DNA of 64,000 bases from an uncultured Bacteroidales bacterium (GCA_944326315.1 CALVDP010000002.1:23710-87709), one strand, 5' to 3'. Positions 45,996-55,806 are shown, counted from the stretch's first letter. Made by a program: numbers and translations. Notes: generated by a model not told the origin, from the letters alone.

Positions 45996-46679
45996 ATGAT
46001 GACCATTCACAGAGGCGGTTGGAGGATAATTCTTGTTGTCTGGGTGGCTTGTAGTATGCTGATCTGGCTGATCTTGCATTTTATAAGCTGCCTCTACGTG
46101 TCTTTCCCGCTTGTGGCACTTCTTATTTTCTTCATGGGCTTTGTCATATTTTTCTTCAGGGTCCCGTCCCGTATGAAACCTGAGGGAGATGCCCTTGTCA
46201 CAGCTGTGGCTGACGGGGAGATTGTGGTTCTGGACAGGGTATTCGAGCCCGAATTCCTGAAAAGGGAATGCATCCAGGTGTCCATATACATGGATTTCTT
46301 CAACGTCCATGTGAATTTCTGGCCTGTCACCGGGGAAGTGACTTATTACAAGTATCATCCGGGGAAATATTTTCTCGCATTCCTTCCCAAGGCATCCGAA
46401 CTCAACGAGCATACGTCCGTGTGCATGCGCAACGGATATGGTGACGTGTTCTTCAAGCAGCTTGCAGGTACGTTCTGCCGCAGGATCGAGTGTTATGCAG
46501 AGCCTGGCAGGACCGGTGTAAGGGGAGAGCAGTGCGGTATCATCAAGTTCGGATCGAGAATCGACATGTATCTTCCTCTCGATGCGGATATAAAGGTAAA
46601 GCTCGGAGAGGAGGTCCGCGCCTGCGAGACTGTCATTGCGGAGCTGGGAAAAGCAAAACTTAAACCTTCGTCTAACTGA
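45996..46679 (+). CDS. psd: Phosphatidylserine decarboxylase-related protein
   Basis: Converts phosphatidylserine to phosphatidylethanolamine. The 227 residues are of the short bacterial type: two N-terminal membrane spans, DALVTAVADGEIVVLDRV, DFFNVHVNFWPVTGEVTYYKYHPGKYFLAFLPKASELNEHTSVCM, and near the end the self-cleavage site in IIKFGSRIDMYLP, where the serine would become the pyruvoyl group. The start at 45996 is chosen because the preceding TTG codon is a poor start. It follows cdsA by 65 bases and is 13 bases before the CNNM gene. Confidence 0.9.
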   Translation: MMTIHRGGWRIILVVWVACSMLIWLILHFISCLYVSFPLVALLIFFMGFVIFFFRVPSRMKPEGDALVTAVADGEIVVLDRVFEPEFLKRECIQVSIYMDFFNVHVNFWPVTGEVTYYKYHPGKYFLAFLPKASELNEHTSVCMRNGYGDVFFKQLAGTFCRRIECYAEPGRTGVRGEQCGIIKFGSRIDMYLPLDADIKVKLGEEVRACETVIAELGKAKLKPSSN

Positions 46680-46692
46680 CGTCAAATTCTAT

Positions 46693-48066
46693 ATGGAAGA
46701 AATTTTTATCATTATCCTTCTGATCCTGTTGAACGGTGTTTTCGCGATGTCGGAGATCGCCATTATTTCGGCGAGAAAGTCAAGTCTCCAGGCTGATGCG
46801 AACAAGGGAAGCAAGGCGGCGAGGACGGCACTCAATCTTGCCCAGGATCCGGACAGGTTCTTGTCTGCCGTACAGGTCGGCATCACGCTTATAGGTATCC
46901 TGACGGGTATTTTTTCCGGCAACAAGATTGCTGCTGAGTTCTCTTCTCTGCTCCAGTCTGCCGGAATGAGTGCTTCGGGGGCATCTGCACTGGCGCAGAC
47001 GATAATTGTCATACTGGTCATGTTCCTTACCCTTATTTTCGGAGAGCTTGTCCCGAAAAGGATTGCCATGAGCGCATCCGAGAAGGTGTCCAAGATAGTG
47101 GCCGGCCCGATGAAATTCATCTCGGTCATAGCTGCACCGTTCGTATGGCTGCTTGCCAAGACTACCTCCCTTATCACAAGGATGCTCGGCATAAGGTATC
47201 AGGAGACCAAGGTGACTGAGGAAGAGATCAAGTCCATCATACAGGAGGGAACGGATGAAGGCGAGGTGTCTCCGGTGGAGCAGGATCTGGTGGAGAGGGT
47301 GTTTGCACTCGGAGACCTTAAGGTCAGCACTATCATGACACTTCGTGCCGATATTGTGTGGCTTGACCTGGAAATGACGGAACAGGAGGTAAGAGAGACG
47401 ATAGAGGCTAATATCTTCGAGGAGTATCCTGTAGTGGAGGATGACCTTGACCATGTAGTGGGCGTGCTTTCGCTCAAGGAATATGTGCTGAATATCGGCA
47501 AAGAGGGCGGTATCGACATACGGAAGATGATGAAGAAGCCCGTCTATTTCCATGAGAACATGAACGTCTACACCGTACTTGAGCAGATGAAGCAGAAGAA
47601 GATAAGCCGTGCGCTTGTCTGCGACGAATTCGGCTCATGTTCCGGAATCATCACGCTCAAGGATATCATGGAAGCTCTTGTCGGCAACATCAATGACGAC
47701 CATGAGGAGCCTGATATCGTGGCCAGGGAAGGCAATGACGGATGGCTTGTGGACGGAATGTGTCCAATGTATGACTTCCTCAGACATTTCAATATTGAGG
47801 ATTCCATGGAGGATTTCGAATATACGACAGTGGCAGGCCTTATCCTTGACGAACTGGACCACATGCCGGTCGCAGGAGAGAAGGTCACCTGGGGCGATTT
47901 CCTGTTCGAAGTCGTGGATATGGACGGGGCGAGGATAGACAAGGTCATTGTCAAAAAGGTTGTGCCGGAGGACGGCGGGCATGATGACAATGCAGCCGCA
48001 GCAGACACTCTTTCCGGCACATCTGACAGGACAGCCGCCGCGCCTTTAAGGCAGGATCGCAACTGA
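46693..48066 (+). CDS. CNNM/CorC-type membrane protein (DUF21, CBS, CorC_HlyC domains)
   Basis: A 457-residue protein of the hemolysin/CorC family, likely involved in divalent cation handling. DUF21 domain with three to four spans at residues 1-190 (FGELVPKRIAMSASEKV is diagnostic), a CBS pair at about 210-335 (LKVSTIMTLRADIVWLDLEM, SCSGIITLKDIMEALVG) and a CorC_HlyC domain at about 350-430 (TTVAGLILDELDHMPVAGEKVTWGDFLFEVVDMDG). A related Bacteroidota protein is GldE, but there is no gliding gene nearby. The last 25 residues are low complexity. Last in the rsfS series and convergent with ispG. Confidence 0.87.
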   Translation: MEEIFIIILLILLNGVFAMSEIAIISARKSSLQADANKGSKAARTALNLAQDPDRFLSAVQVGITLIGILTGIFSGNKIAAEFSSLLQSAGMSASGASALAQTIIVILVMFLTLIFGELVPKRIAMSASEKVSKIVAGPMKFISVIAAPFVWLLAKTTSLITRMLGIRYQETKVTEEEIKSIIQEGTDEGEVSPVEQDLVERVFALGDLKVSTIMTLRADIVWLDLEMTEQEVRETIEANIFEEYPVVEDDLDHVVGVLSLKEYVLNIGKEGGIDIRKMMKKPVYFHENMNVYTVLEQMKQKKISRALVCDEFGSCSGIITLKDIMEALVGNINDDHEEPDIVAREGNDGWLVDGMCPMYDFLRHFNIEDSMEDFEYTTVAGLILDELDHMPVAGEKVTWGDFLFEVVDMDGARIDKVIVKKVVPEDGGHDDNAAAADTLSGTSDRTAAAPLRQDRN

Positions 48067-48072
48067 CAGGCC

Positions 48073-49449
48073 TTACAGGTCTATGCCGGCAGCTTCTCCG
48101 CTGATGCCGGCTGATGCCTGGCTGTCGTTCTCTATGAGTTCAAGCAGCTTGTCTATGGCTTCATTTTCCGGTATATGCCTTGCCACCGGAGTCTTTTTCC
48201 GGTAAATTGCTACTTTCCCGTTGCCTTCTCCGACGTAGCCCCAGTCTGCATCGGCCATTTCTCCTGGTCCGTTCACTATGCATCCCATCACTGCTATGAC
48301 CATGCCCTTGAGATGTGATGTCCTGCGCTTGACCTCGTTGAAGGTTTCCTCCAGATTGTACATGGTCCTTCCGCAGCCCGGGCAGGCTACATATTCCGGA
48401 CGGTAGAATCTTCTCCGGGCGGCCTGAAGAAGTTCATCCTCAAAGTAAGCCGCATCATCGGATCCGTCCAGGACAACTTTCCTGTCCCCGTCGTAATAGC
48501 ATCCCCTTATTTCCACATCGTCGATTTTCCTGTCAAGAAGCATTTTCCCGAAATCGCATGACAGGTCAAGCATCAGCCTTTCGCGCGAAGGTGCCTCATA
48601 GGTGGCAACAGCCTTGCCTCCTTCTATTGATACTGCTGCAAGAGATGAATGAAGGATGCCTCCGCACCTGTCGGCAAGGTATTTCGCCACAGGTATCTCG
48701 TTGGCAGGGTCTTCGGTCAGTGACACCCTTATCGTGTCTCCGATACCTTCAGAGAGGAGCGCGGATATGCCCACGGCAGATTTTATGCGTCCCGAGTCCC
48801 CGTTTCCGGCTTCTGTGACACCGAGGTGCAATGGAAAAGCCATTCCTTTCTCTTCCATGGCGGCTGCAAGGAGTCTGTATGCCTCTACCATGACTATGGT
48901 GTTGCTCGCCTTCAGGGATACCACTACATTGCGGAAGTCATTCTGCACACACAGGTCCAGCCATTCCATGGCGGCTTCCTTCATCGCCAGCGGGGTATTC
49001 CCGTAAAGTGTCGTGATCCTCTCTCCGAGCGAGCCGTGGTTGAGCCCTATGCGGATGGCGGTCCCGTGTTCCTTGCATACATTGACCAGTTCCGAGAACC
49101 GTATCTTTGCCTGTGCGAAATCCTTGTGGAAATTGCCGGGATTTATCCTGACCTTCTCCACAGTCTCTGCCGCGGCTATGGCTATCCCGGAAGAGAAGTG
49201 GACATCGGCGACAAGCGGGGTCTCTATGCCCATGCATCTAAGGCGCCTGCGGATTTCCGCCAGTGCCTTCACATCATCCGGCGACGGTACCGTCAGTCTT
49301 ATCATTTCCGCCCCTGCTTCATGCAGCCTTACGCATTGTGCCACGGAAGCCTCGATGTCTGATGTGTGCGTATTGCACATTGTCTGTACTACGACGGGAT
49401 GTCCTCCACCGATGATGACATTCCCCACTTTCACTTCTTCAGTATGCAT
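48073..49449 (-). CDS. ispG: 4-hydroxy-3-methylbut-2-enyl diphosphate synthase, shortened insert form
   Basis: Iron-sulfur enzyme of the MEP isoprenoid pathway. The 458 residues have the N-terminal TIM barrel (VKVGNVIIGGGHPVVVQTMCNT, KVRINPGNF, RIGLNHGSLGERI) and the C-terminal cluster domain with the cysteine ligands in YVACPGCGRTMYNLEE and VMGCIVNGPGEMADADWGYVG. Between them is an insert of about 80 residues (about 275-350). Most Bacteroidota IspG proteins I know of carry a much longer A* domain there, giving about 600 residues, and E. coli has almost none; this one is intermediate. It is convergent with the CNNM gene and close to two envelope-protein genes. Confidence 0.93.
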   Translation of the reverse strand: MHTEEVKVGNVIIGGGHPVVVQTMCNTHTSDIEASVAQCVRLHEAGAEMIRLTVPSPDDVKALAEIRRRLRCMGIETPLVADVHFSSGIAIAAAETVEKVRINPGNFHKDFAQAKIRFSELVNVCKEHGTAIRIGLNHGSLGERITTLYGNTPLAMKEAAMEWLDLCVQNDFRNVVVSLKASNTIVMVEAYRLLAAAMEEKGMAFPLHLGVTEAGNGDSGRIKSAVGISALLSEGIGDTIRVSLTEDPANEIPVAKYLADRCGGILHSSLAAVSIEGGKAVATYEAPSRERLMLDLSCDFGKMLLDRKIDDVEIRGCYYDGDRKVVLDGSDDAAYFEDELLQAARRRFYRPEYVACPGCGRTMYNLEETFNEVKRRTSHLKGMVIAVMGCIVNGPGEMADADWGYVGEGNGKVAIYRKKTPVARHIPENEAIDKLLELIENDSQASAGISGEAAGIDL

Positions 49450-49454
49450 ATCAT

Positions 49455-50405
49455 TTATTCCATTGCCGTTCCGTTTCCTTCACCTGCCGGTATCTCTGAC
49501 TGGATGGCCCTTATCAGTCCAAGGTGTTCTTTCGCTTCCTGCCTCAGCGCATGCTTGGTCTTGCCGACCCGCTTTGTCAGCTGGAAATGCACTCCTACCG
49601 AGAATATGAAATTGGCAGGGTAGGCGTAGCGGTAGTAATACTGGCTGTAGTAGTCCGGCTGGTACAGAGAGCCGAACGAATGCTTGTACATGGCTGTGAA
49701 ATGTATCTCGACAGGGTCGAACACGAATGCAAACCCGGCGCCGCCCTTGATGCCGTAATCATACCGCAGGTCGGTATCAGTGAAATTGTTCCTGAGATTG
49801 TCCGGTACATTGTCCCCGAAGCGTTCGATGCTAAGACGGTATCCTCCGTAGAGTCCGAGGTTCACCATAAGCTTCATCTTCCAGAAGTCAAAGTGACAGT
49901 GTGCCATGACAGGCACTTCCACCACCTGCATGATCGCTCCTGTAGCACCTTCCACAGTCGGTGTGTACCCTTCATCGTCTTCCTCGAACTGGTACCCTTC
50001 CTGTCCGTAGAATACGCCTGCCTGGATGCCGAAATACGGCATGTAGCCGAACATTTTCTCGTAGCGGGTATAGAGGAAGCCGAAATTGACCGGTATGAAA
50101 CGGAATCTCTGCTGCATGCTCGGATTCCAGCTCACCTGGCTCAGTCCCACTCCATACTGGAAGCCTATCATTGTATAGTCATTGATAGGGATATCCCTGC
50201 TCAGGTCCAGGCTGTCCAGGTATTCGTCGCTCAGTGAGTCTATGTCCGTGAATTCTATGTCAAGAGTGTCCGGAATATCTGTCTCAGGCTTGTCTTCTTC
50301 CACGGACATGCCTTGCGGCAACTGTGCACTTGCCTGAGGCATGCCGGCGAATGCCAGCACTGCCGCTGCGGTTATGAAATATAATGTCTTGTGAAATCCG
50401 TTCAT
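49455..50405 (-). CDS. Outer-membrane beta-barrel protein
   Basis: A 316-residue protein with a signal peptide (MNGFHKTLYFITAAAVLAFAGMPQASAQ), an acidic linker (DKPETDIPDTLDIEFTDIDSLSDEYLDSLDL), then beta-strands of a PorT/OmpW-like barrel (MIGFQYGVGLSQVSWN, FIPVNFGFLYTRY, PYFGIQAGVFYGQEGY, FIFSVGVHFQLTKRV) and a charged C-terminal tail that is unusual for such a barrel. The start at 50405 opens the signal peptide. Between ispG (6 bases) and the Ig-like lipoprotein (10 bases), so all three are probably one transcript. No specific function is known. Confidence 0.75.
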   Translation of the reverse strand: MNGFHKTLYFITAAAVLAFAGMPQASAQLPQGMSVEEDKPETDIPDTLDIEFTDIDSLSDEYLDSLDLSRDIPINDYTMIGFQYGVGLSQVSWNPSMQQRFRFIPVNFGFLYTRYEKMFGYMPYFGIQAGVFYGQEGYQFEEDDEGYTPTVEGATGAIMQVVEVPVMAHCHFDFWKMKLMVNLGLYGGYRLSIERFGDNVPDNLRNNFTDTDLRYDYGIKGGAGFAFVFDPVEIHFTAMYKHSFGSLYQPDYYSQYYYRYAYPANFIFSVGVHFQLTKRVGKTKHALRQEAKEHLGLIRAIQSEIPAGEGNGTAME

Positions 50406-50415
50406 CTGCCATTCC

Positions 50416-52212
50416 TTATTTGAAGAGTTCCCCGACATCTATGGTCTGTTCCAGTTCTGTCATTTCCGGTATGTCCATGTATGCGTTACCGTTTTCGAGC
50501 TTGAAGAATTTCACCTTCTCAGGCTGCTTGTGTTCCAGAAGGTTGCCCGTATCCACAAGTCCGTTGCGGTTCAGGTCTTCGGTAAGCCGTATCGAGTATT
50601 TGCCTGCCTTGATGTAAGGGAAAAGCAGGGTCTCGTCCTTGTCGATTATGAATGACCGTATGGTCTGGTCGCGCTTCTCGTTCAGCAGGTCTATGATGTA
50701 CTTGTTCCTGACATTTTCGAGCACGAGTGTCAGTGAACTCAGCTTGTCATCGTTCGGAAGAGTCACCTTCACTTCCGAGCTGTCGTTGTAGAAGCCGTTA
50801 ATATCCTTGAATTTGCGGTGAGGTACCTTGAGAAAGTACTCATAGCCTGGAAGCATTTTGGTGGCAGGTCGTATGACATATTTCCTGAGATTCAGGCTGT
50901 CCTGTTCCACCGTGTACGTGTCCGTGAACTCCTGCTGCTTGGGATTGAGATATCTGAATTCAAGAGAGTCGAATGCCGATTCCACAAGCGGATACTTGAA
51001 TTCTATGAGGAATCCGTACTGCTCTATTGTCTCAGGTTCGGCAGTGATGGTGAACACAGTGGTGGTGTCCTCTTTCTTAATGTCTTTCCTGGAGCTTTTG
51101 GCCACCGCAGATTCCCTCGGCTTGGCCAGTTTGACTTCCTCTATTGTAGGTACAAGGTTGCCGAGGGTGTCGGTCTTGAGGTAGTCTACGTTCAGGAAGA
51201 GCGTGTCAGGAAGCGGACGCGGGTCATTTACCCATATTTCAAGGCTGTCCTGCTCCAGATTGAACTGGGTGATGAGCTTGTCTGCCGGGATGCCGGTCAT
51301 CCATATCGAGTCAATCTTGGCGTATGGTGCCATGAACGTTATGTACGCAGTCCTTTCTCCAAGACGTTCCTTGTTCAGTATCATTTGTTTGGATGGTACT
51401 TCCTGGAAGAGGTTAAGCTCATATTGCGTCTTTCGGGCAAGGCATGCCACCGTATCTGTCATGATGTATTTTTTCAGTTCCGGCAGGGAATCGTTGACCT
51501 TCTGCGAAGGCCTCACCAGAGTGTCGAGGAATGCCACCTGGTCCTGGTCTGCCTCGTAGATATTGTTGTTGTTCATATCCATGATGGCGTACATCCTGTA
51601 GACGGTGTCCTGTATATTCCTCAGACAGAAAAATCCCCAGTCGTCTGTCTTGATCGCGGCGTCAGGCCTGTGCTTGAAGACCGCCGAGTCCGAATGGTCC
51701 TTGTATAGCATCACTGTAGCCCCCTTGACCGGCATCAGGGTATTGCAGTCCTGTACGATACCTGTGACCATCATGGAATCGATGTGCTTGCCGGTCGAGA
51801 AGACCATGGCATATCCCGGATACATGTTACCTTCGTTGTTGTCCGCTATGGCATTGGTCACGTCCAGCACGTATGTCTTGTTGGAATCAAGGTCATTTTC
51901 GAAATAGACTATGACGCTCTTGTTCCTTATCTTGTATTTCGGGGTCTTCTCCATGGGAGGGGAGAGGAAAAGGCTCTGTGCGTCCTTGACCACTACAAAT
52001 TCGTCGAATGTCATGGACAGCTGGGTCTTGTGCCTTGGTATCATCGTGTCTCCGGGCTGCGGATAGTATTTCACCATCACCGGCGGAATTGTGTCCTTCG
52101 GCCCTCCGCTCGGGGGAGTCGTGGTATTGGCGCATGACGGCGAGAATATAAGGGCCCCTGCTGCAGCTACCGTCGCCAGGAGCGGGATGAATTGTGCAAT
52201 CTTTTGTTTCAT
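50416..52212 (-). CDS. Ig-like domain lipoprotein
   Basis: A 598-residue predicted lipoprotein with the signal MKQKIAQFIPLLATVAAAGALIFSPSCAN, the cysteine at about residue 27. It begins with a bacterial Ig-like (SbsA/Big_5 type) domain: GPKDTIPPVMVKYYPQPGDTMIPRHKTQLSMTFDEFVVV and YVLDVTNAIADNNEGN. Long beta-rich regions follow with repeats of about 100 residues. This is a common Bacteroidota family in which the first domain precedes a carboxypeptidase-like fold; the function is unknown. It shares an operon with the barrel protein and lies 33 bases after the RelA/SpoT gene. Confidence 0.8.
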   Translation of the reverse strand: MKQKIAQFIPLLATVAAAGALIFSPSCANTTTPPSGGPKDTIPPVMVKYYPQPGDTMIPRHKTQLSMTFDEFVVVKDAQSLFLSPPMEKTPKYKIRNKSVIVYFENDLDSNKTYVLDVTNAIADNNEGNMYPGYAMVFSTGKHIDSMMVTGIVQDCNTLMPVKGATVMLYKDHSDSAVFKHRPDAAIKTDDWGFFCLRNIQDTVYRMYAIMDMNNNNIYEADQDQVAFLDTLVRPSQKVNDSLPELKKYIMTDTVACLARKTQYELNLFQEVPSKQMILNKERLGERTAYITFMAPYAKIDSIWMTGIPADKLITQFNLEQDSLEIWVNDPRPLPDTLFLNVDYLKTDTLGNLVPTIEEVKLAKPRESAVAKSSRKDIKKEDTTTVFTITAEPETIEQYGFLIEFKYPLVESAFDSLEFRYLNPKQQEFTDTYTVEQDSLNLRKYVIRPATKMLPGYEYFLKVPHRKFKDINGFYNDSSEVKVTLPNDDKLSSLTLVLENVRNKYIIDLLNEKRDQTIRSFIIDKDETLLFPYIKAGKYSIRLTEDLNRNGLVDTGNLLEHKQPEKVKFFKLENGNAYMDIPEMTELEQTIDVGELFK

Positions 52213-52245
52213 TATTCCTTATCTGTTACTGTACGGCGAAATATC

Positions 52246-54471
52246 CTACATGTCTGTCCTGACTACGCTCTGTATTCCCTCGATCTTGCCAAGCCTGCGT
52301 ATGAGCCTTTCCAGATCATCCTTGTCATGGACATACAGGTCAATATAGCCGTCGAATACTTCGTCTTCCGTATTCAGGTAAATTCTTCTCATGTTTACGT
52401 TCATTACCAGAGAAATATATCTTGAAATCTCGTTTATGATACCTATACGGTCATATCCCTTGAGCGAAAGCCTTACCAGGAAGGACTGGTCGGCGTCCTG
52501 CTCCCACTGTGTGCGTACTATCCTGTCTCCGTGCTTGGCCGCTATGCTGTTAGCCACGCTGCAGGTCTTCTTGTGGACGGTGATGGTGCCGTCTGACGCC
52601 ATGAAGCCCACCACACTGTCTCCGGGTATAGGGTTGCAGCAGCCTGCAATGACATATTTGTGGGCTATATCCGACTTGTCGTTGATGACGAATTTCCCGT
52701 CTTTCTTCTCTTTGTTCTTGAACCACGGGAATGTCCATTTCCCGGATTTTTCGTCCTCCTTCCGGACAATTTGTTCCAGGTTGCCGAGCTTGAGTATGCC
52801 CGCACCTATCCTGAAGAAGAGCTCGTCCTTGTCTCCTTCGAATATCTCGTAGCCGTCGAGAAGCTTCGCCAGGACTTTGTCCGTCAGCTTGTAGCCGAGG
52901 GCGGACAACTGCTCCTCCAGCATGTCCCTGCCGACCCTTATGCTTTCCTGCCGTTCTCCCTTGAAATAGTCTATGACAATATTCTTGGCTTTCCTTGTCA
53001 CCAGGAATTGCAGCCAGGCCCTTTTCGGCTTTTCATTCTCTGCCGTGATTATCTCGACCTGGTCTCCGGACTTGAGTACATAGCTCAGAGGCACGAGTTT
53101 CATGTTCACCTTGGCCGCGATCGCCTTGTTGCCTATCTCAGTGTGGATCATATAGGCGAAATCAAGGGCTGTGGCTCCTTTCTGTATGCTTTTCTGTTCT
53201 CCTTTCGGAGTGAATACGAAGATGTCCGTGGTGGTCAGGTCGTTGTGGATGATGTCCAGGAGATCCAGGGCGTTGACATCCGGATTCACAAGGATTTCCT
53301 TGACCTTGCTTATCCATTTGTCCATCTCGCTCTCGTTTTCGCTTACGAAACCGTCCTTCTTGTATGCCCAGTGCGCCGCGATGCCTTTCTCAGCAATGTC
53401 GTCCATCCTCTGGGTCCTGATCTGGACCTCAATCCATATTCCCGAGTGGCTCATCAGGGTGCAGTGCAGGGCTTCGTACCCGTTGTTCTTGGGATGCTTG
53501 ACCCAGTCGCGTATCCTGTCGCTCTTGTATTTGTATATGCCTGTGATGATGGAGAATACATGGTAGCACTGGTCTCTTTCCGTATCCTTGGTACAGCCCT
53601 GTCCGGGATTGAATACTATCCTCACTGCGTACAGGTCGTAGATCTGCTCGAAAGTGATGCCCTTGGTCACTATCTTGTGCCAGATTGAATACGGGGTCTT
53701 GACACGTTTCCTGATCTCGAAGTCAAATCCGGCCTTGCGGAGGGCGGCATCGATAGGTTTTATGAATTCATCGATTTCCTTTTCCTTGTCAGAAATGTTC
53801 CTGTTGATCTTTTCAGTGATCTCGTTGAAGGCTTCAGGCTCCTTGTACCTGAGCCAGATGTCTTCCATCTCTGATTTCACTTCATACAGTCCGAGCCTGT
53901 GCGCAAGTGGGATGAAGATGTACATTGTCTCGGAGAGTATCTTGTCCCGCTTGTATTCCGGCATGAACTCTATTGTCCTGCAGTTGTGCAGCCTGTCCGC
54001 GAGCTTGATCAGGACGACTCGCACATCGTCGTTGAGTGTCAGCAGGATGCGTTTGAAGTTCTCTGCCTGGATGCTTTTCTTTTCCGCCTTGTCTTCGTTG
54101 TCCAGCACGGTCTTTATCTTCGTGAGCCCGTCCACGAGCGAAGCTATTTTCTCACCGAACAGATTGCTTATGTCTTCTACGGTGTATTCCGTGTCTTCCA
54201 CCACATCGTGCAGCAGGGCTGCGGCTATGGACTTGTATCCGAGCCCGATGTCGCTGACCACTATCTTGGCCACGGCAATGGGGTGGAGTATGTATGGCTC
54301 GCCTGAACGCCGCCTCACTCCCTTGTGTGCTTCATTTGCGAAATCGAAAGCCTTCTGGACCACGTCCAGCTCTTTCTGGTCCGCACATCTTTTGCGCGCG
54401 GCTTCCTTCAGGTCCGCATAGTCCCTTGCGATGATGTCGAAGTCTTCTTTGGTAAATTCAGATACAGGCAT
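52246..54471 (-). CDS. RelA/SpoT homologue, bifunctional (p)ppGpp synthetase/hydrolase
   Basis: Stringent-response enzyme of 741 residues. Hydrolase domain with the HD motif intact (AALLHDVVEDTEYTVEDI), synthetase domain (IYDLYAVRIVFNP, RDWVKHPKNNGYEALHCTLM), a TGS domain (VFTPKGEQKSIQKGATALDFAYMIHTEIGNKA), a helical and zinc-finger-like region with YVIAGCCNPIPGDSVVGFM, and a C-terminal ACT domain to the end. With both active sites recognisable it should be bifunctional. It lies 21 bases after the YihY gene on the same strand. Confidence 0.95.
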   Translation of the reverse strand: MPVSEFTKEDFDIIARDYADLKEAARKRCADQKELDVVQKAFDFANEAHKGVRRRSGEPYILHPIAVAKIVVSDIGLGYKSIAAALLHDVVEDTEYTVEDISNLFGEKIASLVDGLTKIKTVLDNEDKAEKKSIQAENFKRILLTLNDDVRVVLIKLADRLHNCRTIEFMPEYKRDKILSETMYIFIPLAHRLGLYEVKSEMEDIWLRYKEPEAFNEITEKINRNISDKEKEIDEFIKPIDAALRKAGFDFEIRKRVKTPYSIWHKIVTKGITFEQIYDLYAVRIVFNPGQGCTKDTERDQCYHVFSIITGIYKYKSDRIRDWVKHPKNNGYEALHCTLMSHSGIWIEVQIRTQRMDDIAEKGIAAHWAYKKDGFVSENESEMDKWISKVKEILVNPDVNALDLLDIIHNDLTTTDIFVFTPKGEQKSIQKGATALDFAYMIHTEIGNKAIAAKVNMKLVPLSYVLKSGDQVEIITAENEKPKRAWLQFLVTRKAKNIVIDYFKGERQESIRVGRDMLEEQLSALGYKLTDKVLAKLLDGYEIFEGDKDELFFRIGAGILKLGNLEQIVRKEDEKSGKWTFPWFKNKEKKDGKFVINDKSDIAHKYVIAGCCNPIPGDSVVGFMASDGTITVHKKTCSVANSIAAKHGDRIVRTQWEQDADQSFLVRLSLKGYDRIGIINEISRYISLVMNVNMRRIYLNTEDEVFDGYIDLYVHDKDDLERLIRRLGKIEGIQSVVRTDM

Positions 54472-54492
54472 ATTGTTGTTTTTCTAGGGTCA

Positions 54493-55416
54493 TTATTCTA
54501 TATTGTAGCTGTCCACATGCTGATATGCATAGGACAGTTCCGCACCGAACAGGATTATGAACCATCCGAAGTTCATCCAGAACATGAAAAGCGGGATGGC
54601 GGCCACTGCACCGTATACCATGTTCAGCCTTGTCACGAAAAGCTGTGTCTCCAGGTAGAGGTACTGGAGCAGGGTGAAGGCCAGGGCCGATATGGAGGCC
54701 GATCTCAGGGCATTGGCATACAGCACCCTGTAGTTCGGGATGAATTTGTACATCGCCGAGAATGTCAGTGTGGCGACTATGTAGAACAGCACCCATGCCA
54801 GGACCGAGGCTATGGATTCGAAATAGGCCACATCGAGTCCTATTCCCTTGAGCATGTTACTGTAGACTATCGAGCCGGAGAAGAAGAGCATGATGACGAA
54901 CGGGGCGATTATGAGTATCGCGATGTAGAACGATATCCTCTTGAAGATATTCCTGGATTTCTTCACCCGCCAGACATTGTTGAAGACGCGCTCAACAGAA
55001 ATCATCATCCAGAACACGAGCCAGACGAAGAGCAGGGCACTCAGCAGTCCCATTGCGCTTGACTGTGCCGTGCTGATGATATTGTTGGCGAAGCCGAGTA
55101 CCATGTCAATGGTCTCCTGCGAATTGCTGAAATATGCGTAGAGCAGCTCCCTGAGCTTGTCCGCCAGGCCGAGACCTCCCGTTATGGCGAACACCACTGC
55201 CAGGAACGGCACAACTGACATGGTGCCGAAGAAGCTGAGGGCTACGGCCTGGAAGCCTATTTTCTCTGCCGAGAATGTCTTGATCGTGATGATCAGGACC
55301 TTGAGATACTTGATGCTCCTCGCCTTGGCACGTGAAAAATCCTCGATATCCAGCTTCCAGATATCTTCGGTAATGAAGCGTTTCACTCTCCTTAATATGT
55401 CCAGAGGATTTTTCAT
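54493..55416 (-). CDS. YihY/UPF0761 family membrane protein
   Basis: A 307-residue inner-membrane protein with six spans. Family marks are AVALSFFGTMSVVPFLAVVFA, the long loop RVFNNVWRVKKSRNIFKRISFYI and FWMNFGWFIILFGAELSYAYQH at the end. The family was once called ribonuclease BN in error; its function is still unclear. It is between the thioesterase gene (21 bases) and the RelA/SpoT gene (21 bases). Confidence 0.88.
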   Translation of the reverse strand: MKNPLDILRRVKRFITEDIWKLDIEDFSRAKARSIKYLKVLIITIKTFSAEKIGFQAVALSFFGTMSVVPFLAVVFAITGGLGLADKLRELLYAYFSNSQETIDMVLGFANNIISTAQSSAMGLLSALLFVWLVFWMMISVERVFNNVWRVKKSRNIFKRISFYIAILIIAPFVIMLFFSGSIVYSNMLKGIGLDVAYFESIASVLAWVLFYIVATLTFSAMYKFIPNYRVLYANALRSASISALAFTLLQYLYLETQLFVTRLNMVYGAVAAIPLFMFWMNFGWFIILFGAELSYAYQHVDSYNIE

Positions 55417-55437
55417 CTGCAGGAAATTATGCTGACT

Positions 55438-55806
55438 TTACTCCTGTCCGAGCTTTGACATGAATCTTTCCGGGTCGATGGTGAATCTTTCGTGCAGGCC
55501 TTTCCCGATGAGACCTTTCCCGTCCGACACTTCCACCGTGAAGGAGAGTTTCCTGCCATCGATGCCTGTCAGTGTGGCGGCCGCTGTCAGTACGGTGCCT
55601 GGAAGGCATGCCCTGTCGTGCGAAATTTCCAGTTTCGTACCCACTGTCTCGAATCCGTGTTGTCTGGCGAGCGTATAGGCAGCCTTTTCCATAAGGGCTG
55701 CCATGGCCGGGGTGGCGAAGACCGCCAGTCCTCCGGATCCGATATTGTCTGCAGTCTCCTGCGCCCCTGCAATATGCTGCAGGCTGTATTTGTCTCCTGT
55801 CTTCAT
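55438..55806 (-). CDS. Hotdog-fold thioesterase-like protein
   Basis: A 122-residue single hotdog domain. TADNIGSGGLAVFATPAMAALMEKAAYTLA is the typical central helix and its approach, with the family's TP and E; GTKLEISHDRACLPGTVLTAAATLTGIDGRKLSFTVEVSDGKGLIGKGLHERFTI forms the beta sheet. It resembles the fluoroacetyl-CoA thioesterase (FlK-like) group common in gut bacteria. The acyl substrate is not known. First visible gene in the run leading to the RelA/SpoT gene, 51 bases after ligA. Confidence 0.85.
   Translation of the reverse strand: MKTGDKYSLQHIAGAQETADNIGSGGLAVFATPAMAALMEKAAYTLARQHGFETVGTKLEISHDRACLPGTVLTAAATLTGIDGRKLSFTVEVSDGKGLIGKGLHERFTIDPERFMSKLGQE

Noticed and set aside
52660-53688. 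Long plus-strand frame opposite the RelA/SpoT gene
   Set aside because: It is a shadow of the strongly supported minus-strand gene; its translation has no domain and no start signal.
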